Positions 18,896-27,246 of a DNA stretch of 64,000 bases are shown here, in pieces (position 1 is the stretch's first letter; the number at the start of each line of letters is the position of its first letter). A program made the position numbers and the translations under genes. The DNA comes from Bacteroidales bacterium. GTDB taxonomy: Bacteria > Bacteroidota > Bacteroidia > Bacteroidales > 4484-276. The stretch spans positions 310,001 through 374,000 of the forward strand of contig DASRND010000036.1 of the NCBI GenBank assembly GCA_035647615.1, read 5' to 3'. A model generated the notes under the pieces. That model ran no database searches. It had not been told where the DNA came from and worked only from the letters and a program-made list of their open reading frames with translations.

Positions 18896-19897
18896 TTAGC
18901 TGCCCAGCGTAGCTACCATCACAGCTTTGATGGTATGCAAGCGATTTTCGGCCTCATCGAAAACGATCGACATATCCGACTCGAAAACTTCATCGGACAC
19001 CTCCATCGAGTCGATTCCAAATTTCTGGAAAATTTCCTCACCCACTGCAGTTTTGCGATCGTGGAAAGCAGGCAGGCAGTGCATAAATTTCACAGCATTG
19101 TTACCTGTTTTCTTTACCATATCCATATTTATCTGATAAGGCTTCATGAGTTCGATGCGTGTTTTCCAGGCTTCTTCGGCCTCTCCCATCGACACCCAAA
19201 CGTCTGTGTACAGAAAATCGACACCTTTCACACCTTCTTCTACATTGTCGGTAAGGGTGATTTTGGCGCCTGTGGTTTTTGCAATCTCGTTGCAGGTATC
19301 CACCAGTTTCTGATCGGGGAGGAACTGTTTGGGAGCTACGGCTCTAAAATCCATTCCCATTTTGGCAGCGCCCACCATCAGCGAGTTGCCCATGTTATTG
19401 CGTGCATCGCCCAGGTAAGCAAAAGAGATTTTGTGCAATGGTTTGTCCGAATGCTCTTGCATAGTGAGGAAGTCGGCCAGGATTTGGGTAGGATGGAATT
19501 CGTTGGTAAGGCCATTCCATACGGGCACGCCGGCATATTTCCCAAGCTCTTCCACGATCTCCTGACCATAGCCACGATACTCGATGCCATCGTACATGCG
19601 TCCAAGCACGCGGGCGGTATCTTTCATCGATTCTTTTTTACCAATCTGCGAACCGGAAGGGCCGATGTAGGTTACATGCGCTCCCTGATCCAGAGCAGCC
19701 ACCTCAAAAGCACAGCGTGTTCGGGTGCTATCTTTTGCGAAAAGCAATACTACGTTTTTATCTTTCAGCCGCTTTTGCTCGGTTCCGGTATATTTTGCCT
19801 TTTTCAGGTCGGCGGCAAGGTCGAGCATAAATTTGATCTCCTGCGGAGTAAAATCCAGCAGCTTCAGGAAGTTTCGGTTTCTTAAATTAAAAGCCAT
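18896..19897 (-). CDS. arcB: Ornithine carbamoyltransferase (probably catabolic)
   Basis: 333 residues. Reaction: ornithine plus carbamoyl phosphate to citrulline, run backwards in arginine/citrulline catabolism. Motifs: carbamoyl-phosphate loop STRTRCAFE (about residues 56-64), HPTQ (near 133-136), the [20 protein letters not shown] segment and the HCLPAF motif (near 272-277). The length and the neighbouring carbamate kinase (54 bases upstream, same strand) favour the catabolic ArcB role: citrulline phosphorolysis feeding ATP formation. A biosynthetic ArgF role cannot be excluded; no arginine deiminase or arginine biosynthetic gene is in the window. No separate promoter is visible between the two genes, so they are likely one transcript. 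Confidence 0.9.
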   Translation of the reverse strand: MAFNLRNRNFLKLLDFTPQEIKFMLDLAADLKKAKYTGTEQKRLKDKNVVLLFAKDSTRTRCAFEVAALDQGAHVTYIGPSGSQIGKKESMKDTARVLGRMYDGIEYRGYGQEIVEELGKYAGVPVWNGLTNEFHPTQILADFLTMQEHSDKPLHKISFAYLGDARNNMGNSLMVGAAKMGMDFRAVAPKQFLPDQKLVDTCNEIAKTTGAKITLTDNVEEGVKGVDFLYTDVWVSMGEAEEAWKTRIELMKPYQINMDMVKKTGNNAVKFMHCLPAFHDRKTAVGEEIFQKFGIDSMEVSDEVFESDMSIVFDEAENRLHTIKAVMVATLGS

Positions 19898-19951
19898 AAT
19901 GAATAAGATTTAAAGCGTTTTTATCAATAACTATTTTATAAATTCTTTTTA

Positions 19952-20899
19952 TTAAGCCATTACCACCCGGGTGCCGCCATCGTCGATACCGATTCTGGTA
20001 GTTTGGGTAATGATGGCATCTTTGCCGCTATTTTCGACAAAATATATGGCTGCCCTGATTTTGGGTGCCATGCTGCCTTCGGCAAAATGTCCTTCGGCGA
20101 GATACTGTTTGGCTTCGGCGACGGTCATACGGTCGATTGCTTTTTCCTGCGGTGTGTTGTAATTAATACAAACTTTCGGAATATCGGTAAGGATAAAGAG
20201 CTTGTCGGCATTGATTTGTGCAGCCAGCATTGCTGAAGCCAGATCTTTATCAATCACGGCATCGATACCCTGCAGCAGGTTTTCTTTTTTGTAAAACACC
20301 GGAATACCGCCACCGCCTACAGCAACAACAATGATTCCTTCGCGTGCTAATTTCTCGACAGATTTAGTGTTGTAAACCTCCAATGGCTTGGGCGAAGCAA
20401 CCACTTTGCGCCATCCCCTGTCCCGTGGATCCTTGGCAAACACCGACCCGTTGTCGGCAGTAATCCTGTCAGCTTCCTCTTTGGTATAATAGGGCCCGAT
20501 GGGCTTGGTGGGATTGGTAAACGCAGGATCATCTTTGTTTACCAACACCTGCGTGATAATGGTAAGGATGTCGCGGTCGAGATTTTGCTGAAGCAGCAAA
20601 TTGCGCATCTGCTGCTCAATAACATATCCGATAAAGCCTTGCGAGTAAGCCACACAAATATCAAGCGGCATCTCGGGCAAACCGTACAGTTTGTTGCCAG
20701 CGGCATTGTTCAACAGCAGGTTGCCTACCTGCGGACCGTTGCCATGGGTAATTACCATGTTGTAGTCGTTCTCGCGTATCAGCACCAGCAGCTTTTCGCT
20801 GGTTTCCAATGCATTTTGTTCCTGCTCCTCGATGGTGCCTTTTTGGTCGCCACGCAACAAAGCATTACCTCCCAAAGCTACTACTACCAATTTTTTCAT
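19952..20899 (-). CDS. arcC: Carbamate kinase
   Basis: 315 residues, normal for the family. Transfers phosphate from carbamoyl phosphate to ADP, giving ATP, CO2 and ammonia. Visible: the N-terminal VALGGNALLRGDQKGT, HGNGPQVGNLLL, the RGWRKVVASPKP segment and AVGGGGIPV with the DKDLASAMLA motif. It is upstream of the carbamoyltransferase in the same direction; together they convert citrulline to ornithine plus ATP. A -7 box at 20993-21000 predicts a leader of about 90 bases. Confidence 0.95.
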   Translation of the reverse strand: MKKLVVVALGGNALLRGDQKGTIEEQEQNALETSEKLLVLIRENDYNMVITHGNGPQVGNLLLNNAAGNKLYGLPEMPLDICVAYSQGFIGYVIEQQMRNLLLQQNLDRDILTIITQVLVNKDDPAFTNPTKPIGPYYTKEEADRITADNGSVFAKDPRDRGWRKVVASPKPLEVYNTKSVEKLAREGIIVVAVGGGGIPVFYKKENLLQGIDAVIDKDLASAMLAAQINADKLFILTDIPKVCINYNTPQEKAIDRMTVAEAKQYLAEGHFAEGSMAPKIRAAIYFVENSGKDAIITQTTRIGIDDGGTRVVMA

Positions 20900-20992
20900 G
20901 CGTGTTTTTTGATTTCGTTTTTAATAAATGAAAAGATCAAACGGCTGCTGCCAAATAATAAGTAATCAGCAACATGATGCCATAAAGTGCAG

Positions 20993-21000
20993 CAAAACTA
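20993..21000 (-). promoter_or_regulatory. -7 box of the arcC-arcB operon
   Basis: TAGTTTTG on the - strand matches TAnnTTTG, 94 bases upstream of the arcC start. A -33 box is not clear. The rest of 21001-21198 holds no gene; a + strand TACTTTTG occurs at 21166-21173. Confidence 0.45.
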
Positions 21001-21198
21001 AACATTAATAAACCAATTTCCGGCTATTGAAAAATATAGCCGGCTAACACTATTTTACAAATATTTTCTCGTGACTCCACTGTCACCTTCCGTTTTCACG
21101 AATATTTCAGATAAATTTTCCGTACGCGCCCGAAATCTCTATAGCTGATTTTTAAGAGAGAACGATACTTTTGGGATTTTAAGAATTACAGACGCAGC

Positions 21199-22968
21199 CT
21201 ACGGTTCAAGGTCAAACTTTTTTTTCAGATAGAGCAATGACTCGTTTTTTAGAGCCATGTGCCGGAATTTCTCTTCAGAAGTTACCGGCGGTGCATCAGT
21301 GGCTGGCACTTCGGATACGATTACATCGAGCGTAACAAAGCGGTTGTTGAGCTGATCGCGCAAAAAAGGAACGATATCGTGCTTGTTCTCACCTATCTTA
21401 CCCTGCTGAATGGGATTACTCACCTCAAAAGTTACAACGAAATTATCGGCAGATTCAGGCTCGGCAGCCAGCAATGTTGATCGTAAGTCTGGTTTGTCGT
21501 CCGAAATATTATTTATCATTTCGTGCCAGGCAGCCACCAACTCTTCTTTTTCAAATTTTGGAGCCAACCGAAATTCATCGGAGTCAAAGTCGAATTGCTG
21601 TTCTTCGTCTTCTTCCTCATCAACGGCTGGCTCAATATCATCTTTGATAGATATAGAGCCGGGGATAAAACCATTGGCTGGCATCTGACGTTTTGGTGGC
21701 GCTGCCTCAACCGTTTCCGGGATTTTCTGTTGAGCGGCAGCTGGTGCAGGTGGCTCAACCGGCCTGACCTGTGGCGTTGGTGTAGCTATCTTTTGTTCAG
21801 AAGCGACTACTGTTTTTTTTTCCACCGTACCAGGTGATGCTGCTCCGTCAGCAATGGTATCAGGCGCTGCCGCAACCATTGCCGGAGAGGCTATCTGCAT
21901 CAGCGCAATCTCCAGATGCAATCGTTTGTTGTTGACGGTTTTGTAGTTAAAATCGGTTTTCTGAATGATGTTGAGAGCACGCAAAAGAAAAGCAGGATCG
22001 GTGGCAATGGCTTGTTCGCGGTAACGTGCTTTTGTTTTTTCGCCTACCTCAAGCAAACGGATCGTACGCTCATCCTGGCATATCAGCAGATCGCGCAGAT
22101 GGCTGCCCAGCCCCGAAAGAAAATGCTGCCCGTCGAAACCCGAACCAATAATCTTATCCAGCACCAGCAAAGCGTCGTGCAATTGCCCGTGCATCAGTTG
22201 GCTGGTGATGGTAAAATAATAATCGTAATCGAGCACATTCAGACTTTCGACCACCATACTATATTTCAAATCCATTCCGGTAAAGCTTACCAACTGGTCG
22301 AAGATAGAGAGTGCATCGCGCAAAGCACCATCGGCTTTTTGGGCGATGATCTGCAACGCCTCATCTTCGGCCTGCACCTTTTCGCTATCAGCTACAAAAC
22401 GCAGATGGCGAGCGATATCGCCTACAGAGATGCGTTTGAAATCATAAATCTGACAACGCGATAAAATGGTAGGGATAATTTTGTGGCGCTCAGTGGTGGC
22501 GAGGATAAATTTGGCGTAAGCCGGCGGCTCTTCCAGTGTTTTCAGGAATGCATTGAAAGCCTGAGAAGAAAGCATGTGCACCTCGTCGATGATGTAAATC
22601 TTGTATTTTCCATGATGTGGTGGTATGCGCACCTGATCGATTAAACTACGGATATCGGCCACCGAGTTGTTGGAAGCAGCATCAAGCTCATGAATATTAA
22701 AAGAGGTATTTTTATTAAAAGAAACACACGACTCACATTGGTTACATGGCTCGATGTCGTCGGTGAGATTTTCGCAGTTGATAGTTTTGGCCAAAATGCG
22801 TGCACAGGTAGTTTTGCCAATGCCACGGGGGCCGGTAAACAAAAACGACTGCGCCAACTGACCGTTGCGAATAGCGTTTTTGAGTGTTCGTGTTATGTGA
22901 TCCTGCCCCACCATGGAGGCAAAAGTATCAGGCCGATACTTACGTGCTGAAACCAAAAAATTATCCAT
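21199..22968 (-). CDS. dnaX: DNA polymerase III subunits gamma/tau
   Basis: 589 residues from ATG 22968. Clamp-loader ATPase. Walker A (GPRGIGKTTCARIL), the zinc module with CENLTDDIEPCNQCESC, Walker B/sensor (IIDEVHMLSSQAFNAFLKTL) and LATTERHKIIPTILSRC are all present in residues 1-200. The collar domain reaches to about residue 365; then come a Pro/Ala-rich linker and a tau-specific C-terminal domain with an acidic stretch. The upstream in-frame ATG (22995) falls in the TACTTTTG promoter box, so 22968 is the start. An A9 tract at codons 383-386, right after the collar, would end the protein at about 386-390 residues if slippage happens, which would give a gamma-like form. Confidence 0.95.
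   Translation of the reverse strand: MDNFLVSARKYRPDTFASMVGQDHITRTLKNAIRNGQLAQSFLFTGPRGIGKTTCARILAKTINCENLTDDIEPCNQCESCVSFNKNTSFNIHELDAASNNSVADIRSLIDQVRIPPHHGKYKIYIIDEVHMLSSQAFNAFLKTLEEPPAYAKFILATTERHKIIPTILSRCQIYDFKRISVGDIARHLRFVADSEKVQAEDEALQIIAQKADGALRDALSIFDQLVSFTGMDLKYSMVVESLNVLDYDYYFTITSQLMHGQLHDALLVLDKIIGSGFDGQHFLSGLGSHLRDLLICQDERTIRLLEVGEKTKARYREQAIATDPAFLLRALNIIQKTDFNYKTVNNKRLHLEIALMQIASPAMVAAAPDTIADGAASPGTVEKKTVVASEQKIATPTPQVRPVEPPAPAAAQQKIPETVEAAPPKRQMPANGFIPGSISIKDDIEPAVDEEEDEEQQFDFDSDEFRLAPKFEKEELVAAWHEMINNISDDKPDLRSTLLAAEPESADNFVVTFEVSNPIQQGKIGENKHDIVPFLRDQLNNRFVTLDVIVSEVPATDAPPVTSEEKFRHMALKNESLLYLKKKFDLEP
21813..21821 (-). other. dnaX: A9 slippery tract in dnaX (candidate tau/gamma switch)
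   Basis: On the coding strand the tract reads GTG GAA AAA AAA ACA. One extra A or a -1 shift gives E-K-K-N-S-S-R-F then stop; one A less or a +1 shift gives E-K-K-Q then stop. Both ends fall just past the clamp-loader core. A runs of this kind give gamma by transcriptional slippage in Thermus dnaX and by ribosomal frameshift in E. coli. Confidence 0.55.
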
Positions 22969-22992
22969 ATTTATCTCCAAAAGATCAAAACC

Positions 22993-23000
22993 CAAAAGTA
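22993..23000 (-). promoter_or_regulatory. -7 box of dnaX
   Basis: TACTTTTG on the - strand, 25 bases before ATG 22968. It rules out translation from the upstream ATG at 22995. Confidence 0.6.
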
Positions 23001-23080
23001 ATGCTTTAATACGCTAAAGCTAACCAGTTTTTATTCACAATGCCAGCAAGAGCTATTGCTGCCTTCTGGTGGTTATTTGC

Positions 23081-23088
23081 TATTTTTG
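23081..23088 (+). promoter_or_regulatory. -7 box of the deacetylase-like gene
   Basis: TATTTTTG matches TAnnTTTG, 27 bases before ATG 23115; a TTG lies 22 bases upstream of the box. Between this and the dnaX promoter sits a small hairpin (CAGCAA...TTGCTG, 23044-23061). Confidence 0.55.
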
Positions 23089-23114
23089 ACGTCTGAAAAA
23101 TCAAACCTACAGGT

Positions 23115-24422
23115 ATGCTGCTAATTTACACGCCAAAAATCACCAAAAGGATCAACTACATTTTCAACTTGTTTTTTGAACAGTTGTTGGCAACTCCTTT
23201 TGAGCTAACCAGCAGTGCCGAGCGTTTCAAAGCCTGGACCGAAGCTAAGTTCAGCTATGCCTCCAATCCTTTTGGCCAGGAGTTGTTTTTCCAATCTGTT
23301 GATTTGCTTTTCAAAACCGGTATTGAAGGACAGGAATTAAATTATTTTCTTTTTGATAAAAATGCTGCTTTTTATCCGGTGTATCAAAAAAAATCGGCAT
23401 TGCCGTTCGACCCTTTTGCAGCAGCCTTTTATCTGGTGACGCGCTACGAAGAATATTTGCCCTACATGCGCGACCGTTTTGGGCGTTTTGAGGCGGCAGA
23501 GAGCTTTGCCGGCCAAAAGGAGTTTTTGCGCAAGCCTGTGGTCAACATATGGGCACAAAAAATTAAAGCCATTTTAACCAAACGATTTCCGGAGCTGTCA
23601 TTTGAAAAACGCCACTACGAATTTATTCCCACCATCGACATCGACTCGGCCTACGCCTATAAATATAAAGGAGCTGTGCGCACTGTCGGCGGTATCGTTT
23701 CGGCACTTTCCAGATTTGAGTTTCGGGAAATTATTGAACGCCTGCAGGTAATTCTTGGACTCCGCAAAGACCCCTTTGATACCTACACCTTTCAACTATG
23801 GCTTCAAAAGAGATATCAGCTTCAGCCAATCTATTTTATACTTCTGGCCGATTATGGCACGCTCGACAAAAATCTGCCGGTAACCAGCCGGCATTTTCAG
23901 GTGCTCATAAAGTCGCTTGCCGATTATGCACAGGTAGGAATCCATCCGTCGGTGGTGTCAGGTGAAAATTTTTCTAAACTAAAAATCGAGATCGACCGCC
24001 TCAACCGCATCCTGAATCGCGAGATCACCCAAAGCCGGCAGCATTTCCTCCGGCTCAACTTCCCGACTACCTATCGTAATCTCATCCAGCTCGACATTAC
24101 CGACGATTACACCATGGGCTACGCCTCAGCGCCAGGCTTTCGCGCCGGCATCTGCGACCCTTTTTATTTTTATGATCTCGACATGGAGACAGTCACCAAA
24201 CTGCTGATTCACCCTTTTCAGGTGATGGAAGGAACCCTCAAAGATTATATGTACAAAACACCGGAGCAGTCGCTGGACATTATTAAATTACTGATTGATG
24301 AGGTGAAGGCTGTGGATGGAACCTTCATCAGCTTGTGGCACAACGAATCGCTGAGCAATCAAAAGCGCTGGGAGGGCTGGCGATATGTGTATGAAGAAAT
24401 GATTGCCTACGCGGTGCCGTAA
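23115..24422 (+). CDS. Polysaccharide deacetylase-like protein (DUF7033 plus NodB-like fold)
   Basis: 435 residues, no signal peptide. The N-terminal part (1-130; FYLVTRYEEYLPYMRDRFGR) matches a domain often placed before a divergent polysaccharide deacetylase fold in Bacteroidota. The motif PTIDIDSAYAYKYKG (near residue 175) holds the Asp-x-Asp typical of the NodB catalytic start, and VGIHPSV (near 277) would supply a metal-binding His. The C-terminal GTFISLWHNESLSN fits the last deacetylase motif. Probably acts on a cell-envelope polysaccharide; the substrate cannot be told. It stands alone, divergent from dnaX. Confidence 0.75.
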   Translation: MLLIYTPKITKRINYIFNLFFEQLLATPFELTSSAERFKAWTEAKFSYASNPFGQELFFQSVDLLFKTGIEGQELNYFLFDKNAAFYPVYQKKSALPFDPFAAAFYLVTRYEEYLPYMRDRFGRFEAAESFAGQKEFLRKPVVNIWAQKIKAILTKRFPELSFEKRHYEFIPTIDIDSAYAYKYKGAVRTVGGIVSALSRFEFREIIERLQVILGLRKDPFDTYTFQLWLQKRYQLQPIYFILLADYGTLDKNLPVTSRHFQVLIKSLADYAQVGIHPSVVSGENFSKLKIEIDRLNRILNREITQSRQHFLRLNFPTTYRNLIQLDITDDYTMGYASAPGFRAGICDPFYFYDLDMETVTKLLIHPFQVMEGTLKDYMYKTPEQSLDIIKLLIDEVKAVDGTFISLWHNESLSNQKRWEGWRYVYEEMIAYAVP

Positions 24423-24469
24423 GGGAAATTTGATGTTTGGAGTTAATTTGTCATTTACGCTTTGTAAAT

Positions 24470-24495
24470 TGGAACTTTCGTTCCAGAGTTTTTAA
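24470..24495 (+). terminator. Probable terminator of the deacetylase-like gene
   Basis: TGGAAC-TTTC-GTTCCA hairpin followed by GAGTTTTT, between the convergent deacetylase-like and radC genes. The stem is short (6 bp). Confidence 0.5.
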
Positions 24496-24509
24496 TTGTT
24501 CTGCCATCA

Positions 24510-25208
24510 TCAAAGATACCCTTCATCAGCCATCGAAAGGTATTTATTATCGCCCAGAATGAGGTGGTCGAGCACCATTATTTGTAAATATTCCCCTGCC
24601 TTTTTGAGTTTCTGCGTCAGATCGAGATCATTTTTGCTGGGCTTGAGGCTGCCCGAGGGATGGTTGTGCGCCAGGATAATGTTGATGGCGTTGTTATTAA
24701 TGGCTGTCCGGAACACACGCTTGGGGTCAACCACCGTCCCGGTTATTCCACCCTCGCTTATGTTTTCGACTTTCAGCACCTGGTTAGCCTGGTTGAGCAT
24801 TACGATGGCAAACTGCTCATAGTCGATGTCGCCAATGTGCATCTGCAATACCTCGTAAGCATCGGCGCTGGAAGTGATCGTTTTTCGCTGCATAGCTTCG
24901 GCGCCCCTCCGGCGGCGACCCAGCTCCAATGCAGCTATCACAGTGATGGCTTTGGCATCACCAATACCTTTAAATTGTATTAGATCAGAAACTGTAAGCC
25001 TGGAGAGGCCTACAAGATTGTTGCTTACAGAGCTGAGGATTTGTTTGGCCAGATCGATGGCCGATTGTTTGGGCGTTCCCGATCGGATGAGAATGGCTAA
25101 TAATTCGGCATCGGTGAGGGCTGCTTTGCCTTTGAGCAGGAGCTTTTCGCGCGGGCGGTCGCTTTCATCCCATTGGGTTATGGCGCTATGACCATTGTCG
25201 GATTCCAT
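24510..25208 (-). CDS. radC: RadC family JAB-domain protein
   Basis: 232 residues. An N-terminal helix-hairpin-helix region (about 25-85; LIQFKGIGDAKAITVIAALE) precedes the MPN/JAB domain (about 105-230) with the metal motif HNHPSGSLKPSKNDLD and an upstream Glu. Named for DNA repair, but the real role of RadC is disputed; the JAB fold is that of metallo-isopeptidases or nucleases. Full length and all metal ligands are present. It ends convergent to the deacetylase-like gene. Confidence 0.93.
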   Translation of the reverse strand: MESDNGHSAITQWDESDRPREKLLLKGKAALTDAELLAILIRSGTPKQSAIDLAKQILSSVSNNLVGLSRLTVSDLIQFKGIGDAKAITVIAALELGRRRRGAEAMQRKTITSSADAYEVLQMHIGDIDYEQFAIVMLNQANQVLKVENISEGGITGTVVDPKRVFRTAINNNAINIILAHNHPSGSLKPSKNDLDLTQKLKKAGEYLQIMVLDHLILGDNKYLSMADEGYL

Positions 25209-25308
25209 AATTTTCGGGTGTTACGATGGAAACGCGAATATACGAAAAAAGCCCCTTGCGCAAAGGCAGAGAGGCTATCATATTTTTTTCGAAAAAAACG
25301 ACTACTTT

Positions 25309-25560
25309 CTACAAAGCAGCCATTTGCTTTGCAAGCTTCGACTTGAGGTTTGCAGCTTTGTTGCGATGAATGATCGTACGCTTAGCGTTTTTGTCGATAA
25401 TCGAAACCAGCTTGGGATATTGTTCCTGTGCTGCTGCTTTGTCTTCCAGACTTCTGAATCTCTTAATCTGGTTACGCATCGTCTTTGCATAATAACTGTT
25501 ACCGATTCTTTTTGCTCTGGTTGCTCTGATGCGTTTTAACGCCGATTTATGATTTGCCAT
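25309..25560 (-). CDS. rpsT: 30S ribosomal protein S20
   Basis: 83 residues, basic, helical (MANHKSALKRIRATRAKRIG). Binds 16S rRNA early in small-subunit assembly. Length is normal for the family. A perfectly spaced -33/-7 promoter lies at 25618-25648 and predicts a leader of about 50 bases; a 21-base palindrome sits at the predicted transcription start. Confidence 0.97.
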   Translation of the reverse strand: MANHKSALKRIRATRAKRIGNSYYAKTMRNQIKRFRSLEDKAAAQEQYPKLVSIIDKNAKRTIIHRNKAANLKSKLAKQMAAL

Positions 25561-25596
25561 TATCCAATAAATTTTTTATGCTTCAGTAAAATAATA

Positions 25597-25617
25597 CAGC
25601 CCTAAATTTTAGGGCTG
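25597..25617. repeat. 21-base palindrome at the rpsT transcription start
   Basis: CAGCCCTAAA-T-TTTAGGGCTG. It borders directly on the rpsT -7 box, so the expected start of transcription falls inside its right arm. Candidate operator or leader hairpin. Confidence 0.5.
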
Positions 25618-25648
25618 CAAAAGTACAAATATTTTTCAGCTACACAAA
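25618..25648 (-). promoter_or_regulatory. -33/-7 promoter of rpsT
   Basis: On the - strand TTTG (25645-25648), 19 bases, then TACTTTTG (25618-25625): consensus boxes at consensus spacing. The best promoter in the window. Confidence 0.85.
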
Positions 25649-25669
25649 TCTCTGAAGAATAATTCGCTA

Positions 25670-26203
25670 TTATTTCTGGTATTTTTCTAACAAAGTCGGT
25701 AACTCTTTGCCGCCAAAGCCTTTTTCGAGGATAATACCATCGCCATCGATAAGAAAAGTTCCAGGCAGATTTCTTACGCCAAAGAAGCGCACATCGGCGT
25801 CTTTCCAGCTATCGAGCACATACACATGATTTTTGTAGGGAAAGTTATTAGCCTCGATGTATTCTTTCCAGGTGGCTTCTTCTTTGTCAAGACCAATCTG
25901 ATAAACCTCGAAACCTTTGCCTCGGGTAAATTGCTTGTCGTGAAACTGATTGTAGGCATCCTTATAAAGTACGTTCTCAGTAACACAATGGCCGCATTTG
26001 GAGTTCCAAAGTACAAGCAGCACCATGTTGCCATGCAAATCCGAAAGTTTTTTAAAATTACCATCGGTGCCTACGGCTTCAAAATCACCAATGTCGTTGC
26101 CTATTTCGTTTCCGGTAACTACCTCACCGCCATTCTGCGCAACAGTTTGCAGCATCAGCATCGAGAACAATAAAATTCCTGTGGTTGTAAGTAATCGTTT
26201 CAT
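25670..26203 (-). CDS. TlpA/ResA-like periplasmic thioredoxin-fold protein
   Basis: 177 residues. Signal peptide 1-22 (ending TVAQ). Thioredoxin-like fold with a Cys-x-x-Cys site (WNSKCGHCVTENV, near residues 70-80), the FEVYQIGLDKEEATWKEYI segment and a cis-Pro loop (VRNLPGTFLID). It likely acts as a thiol-disulfide reductant or peroxiredoxin-like protein in the periplasm. Partner unknown; no cytochrome maturation gene lies beside it. A -7 box at 26242-26249 predicts its own transcript. Confidence 0.87.
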   Translation of the reverse strand: MKRLLTTTGILLFSMLMLQTVAQNGGEVVTGNEIGNDIGDFEAVGTDGNFKKLSDLHGNMVLLVLWNSKCGHCVTENVLYKDAYNQFHDKQFTRGKGFEVYQIGLDKEEATWKEYIEANNFPYKNHVYVLDSWKDADVRFFGVRNLPGTFLIDGDGIILEKGFGGKELPTLLEKYQK

Positions 26204-26241
26204 AAATATTAACTTTTAGTTTTTAGTACATTTGTGGAACG

Positions 26242-26249
26242 CAAAAATA
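26242..26249 (-). promoter_or_regulatory. -7 box of the TlpA-like gene
   Basis: TATTTTTG on the - strand, 39 bases upstream of the start codon. No -33 box is evident. Confidence 0.45.
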
Positions 26250-26394
26250 GAATTTTAGTTTATGATCGGAAAAATTAACATTCTCAATTAACTAAGTTTA
26301 ACGGTTATGTTAACCCTTTGTAAACGGGTAACGACGGTATTTTCAGAAGATTTCATTTTCATAAATTTGCCATTTTCTTACATTTCATTTTTTA

Positions 26395-26517
26395 TCAAAA
26401 GACAAAAAAAAAGTCATTATCGAGTGTTAATAGTTTGGCTTCTAATACAGAAGCAGTAGCTGCAATCCATAAATCGTTTTTACCCATGTTTGATTTAAAG
26501 CCCTGCCACCGCAGCCA
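26395..26517 (-). pseudogene. Remnant of a VapC-type PIN-domain toxin
   Basis: Reading the - strand from just after the DUF169 stop gives a frame that contains MGKNDLWIAATASVLEAKLL followed by TLDNDF. This is the conserved C-terminal block of VapC PIN toxins (GKNDLWIAA, with the third acidic residue, and the T-x-D-x-DF turn). The N-terminal part with the first catalytic Asp is missing, no VapB antitoxin is near, and the frame ends in a T9 run (26404-26412) and a stop. It is a fossil of a toxin-antitoxin module. The identification is by motif only. Confidence 0.7.
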
Positions 26518-27246
26518 TTAAACCAAGCCACCCCCGCGTGCTTTTTTCAAACCTGCCAGAAAAGGCTTGTTCAGGAAGCTGGTTTCGTCGAGCTGGCACA
26601 AGTTGTCGAACATGGCTTTGTTTACCGTAAAGGCCATGATGTGGGGCGGTAGGAATTTGCGCATGGCCAGATCGGTGCTGCCGATGGTAGCCAGCGGATG
26701 CGTAGCTTCAGAAATATGGGGAAGTAATTCGGAGCAGCCTGAGCCAAACTGCACTTTCACCGGATCGGGCGTGGAAGGCGAGGCGAAGTAGTTGGCAGCC
26801 GTAATAAAAATACTGAGTTGATCAGCATTTACAAAAAAGGTAAAGGTTTTGGCGAAAGCCACTGCATCGGCGTGATACGGCCCCACGAAAAGAGAATCGT
26901 GCTCGGGCTGATAACGTTTTGCGTCATCGAACCACTCACCCATCAGTTGGTGGTTTGCTTTCAGGCCTTCGTCGTCGGCCAGAAAACTGATGTAGTTATC
27001 GCGGCTTTGCCCCTGCACACCAAAAAACCAGGTTCCACAACCGCCACAGCCAAAATTGGTGGCTGTCAGTCGAAGCGTTTTACCATTCATCCAATTTTTG
27101 TAATGGGCAAAAATGCATACCTGTGATTGTGCTTTCAGCTCCAGGACCTCGCCAAAAGGATTGTCGGAAGGAGCATCGTAAACTACCACCACAGGTTTGT
27201 TATAGTTCGTTTTTTCTATTAAATAATCTGGTGTAATATGTTTCAT
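26518..27246 (-). CDS. DUF169 family protein
   Basis: 242 residues, soluble. DUF169 proteins have a conserved Cys cluster, here TNFGCGGCGTWFFG (near residues 64-77), and a second FGSGCSELLPHI block (near 167-178). The family is suspected to bind metal or a redox cofactor; the function is unproven. Its start overlaps the porin stop (TGATG, one shared base), so translation is probably coupled. The last codons run into a Gly-rich end next to a toxin remnant, so the original C-terminus may have been altered. Confidence 0.8.
   Translation of the reverse strand: MKHITPDYLIEKTNYNKPVVVVYDAPSDNPFGEVLELKAQSQVCIFAHYKNWMNGKTLRLTATNFGCGGCGTWFFGVQGQSRDNYISFLADDEGLKANHQLMGEWFDDAKRYQPEHDSLFVGPYHADAVAFAKTFTFFVNADQLSIFITAANYFASPSTPDPVKVQFGSGCSELLPHISEATHPLATIGSTDLAMRKFLPPHIMAFTVNKAMFDNLCQLDETSFLNKPFLAGLKKARGGGLV

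Noticed and set aside
18935..19885. 316-codon open frame on + opposite the ornithine carbamoyltransferase
   Set aside because: Shadow frame. Its residues show no family pattern and the - strand protein has all catalytic motifs.
23040..23100. Possible SRP (4.5S) RNA core next to dnaX on the - strand (CCAGAAGGCAGCAA)
   Set aside because: A tetraloop-like AGAA between CC and GG and an AGCA are present, but the 5' CAGG side of the symmetric loop and any long closing stem are missing. It is only a short hairpin between two promoters.
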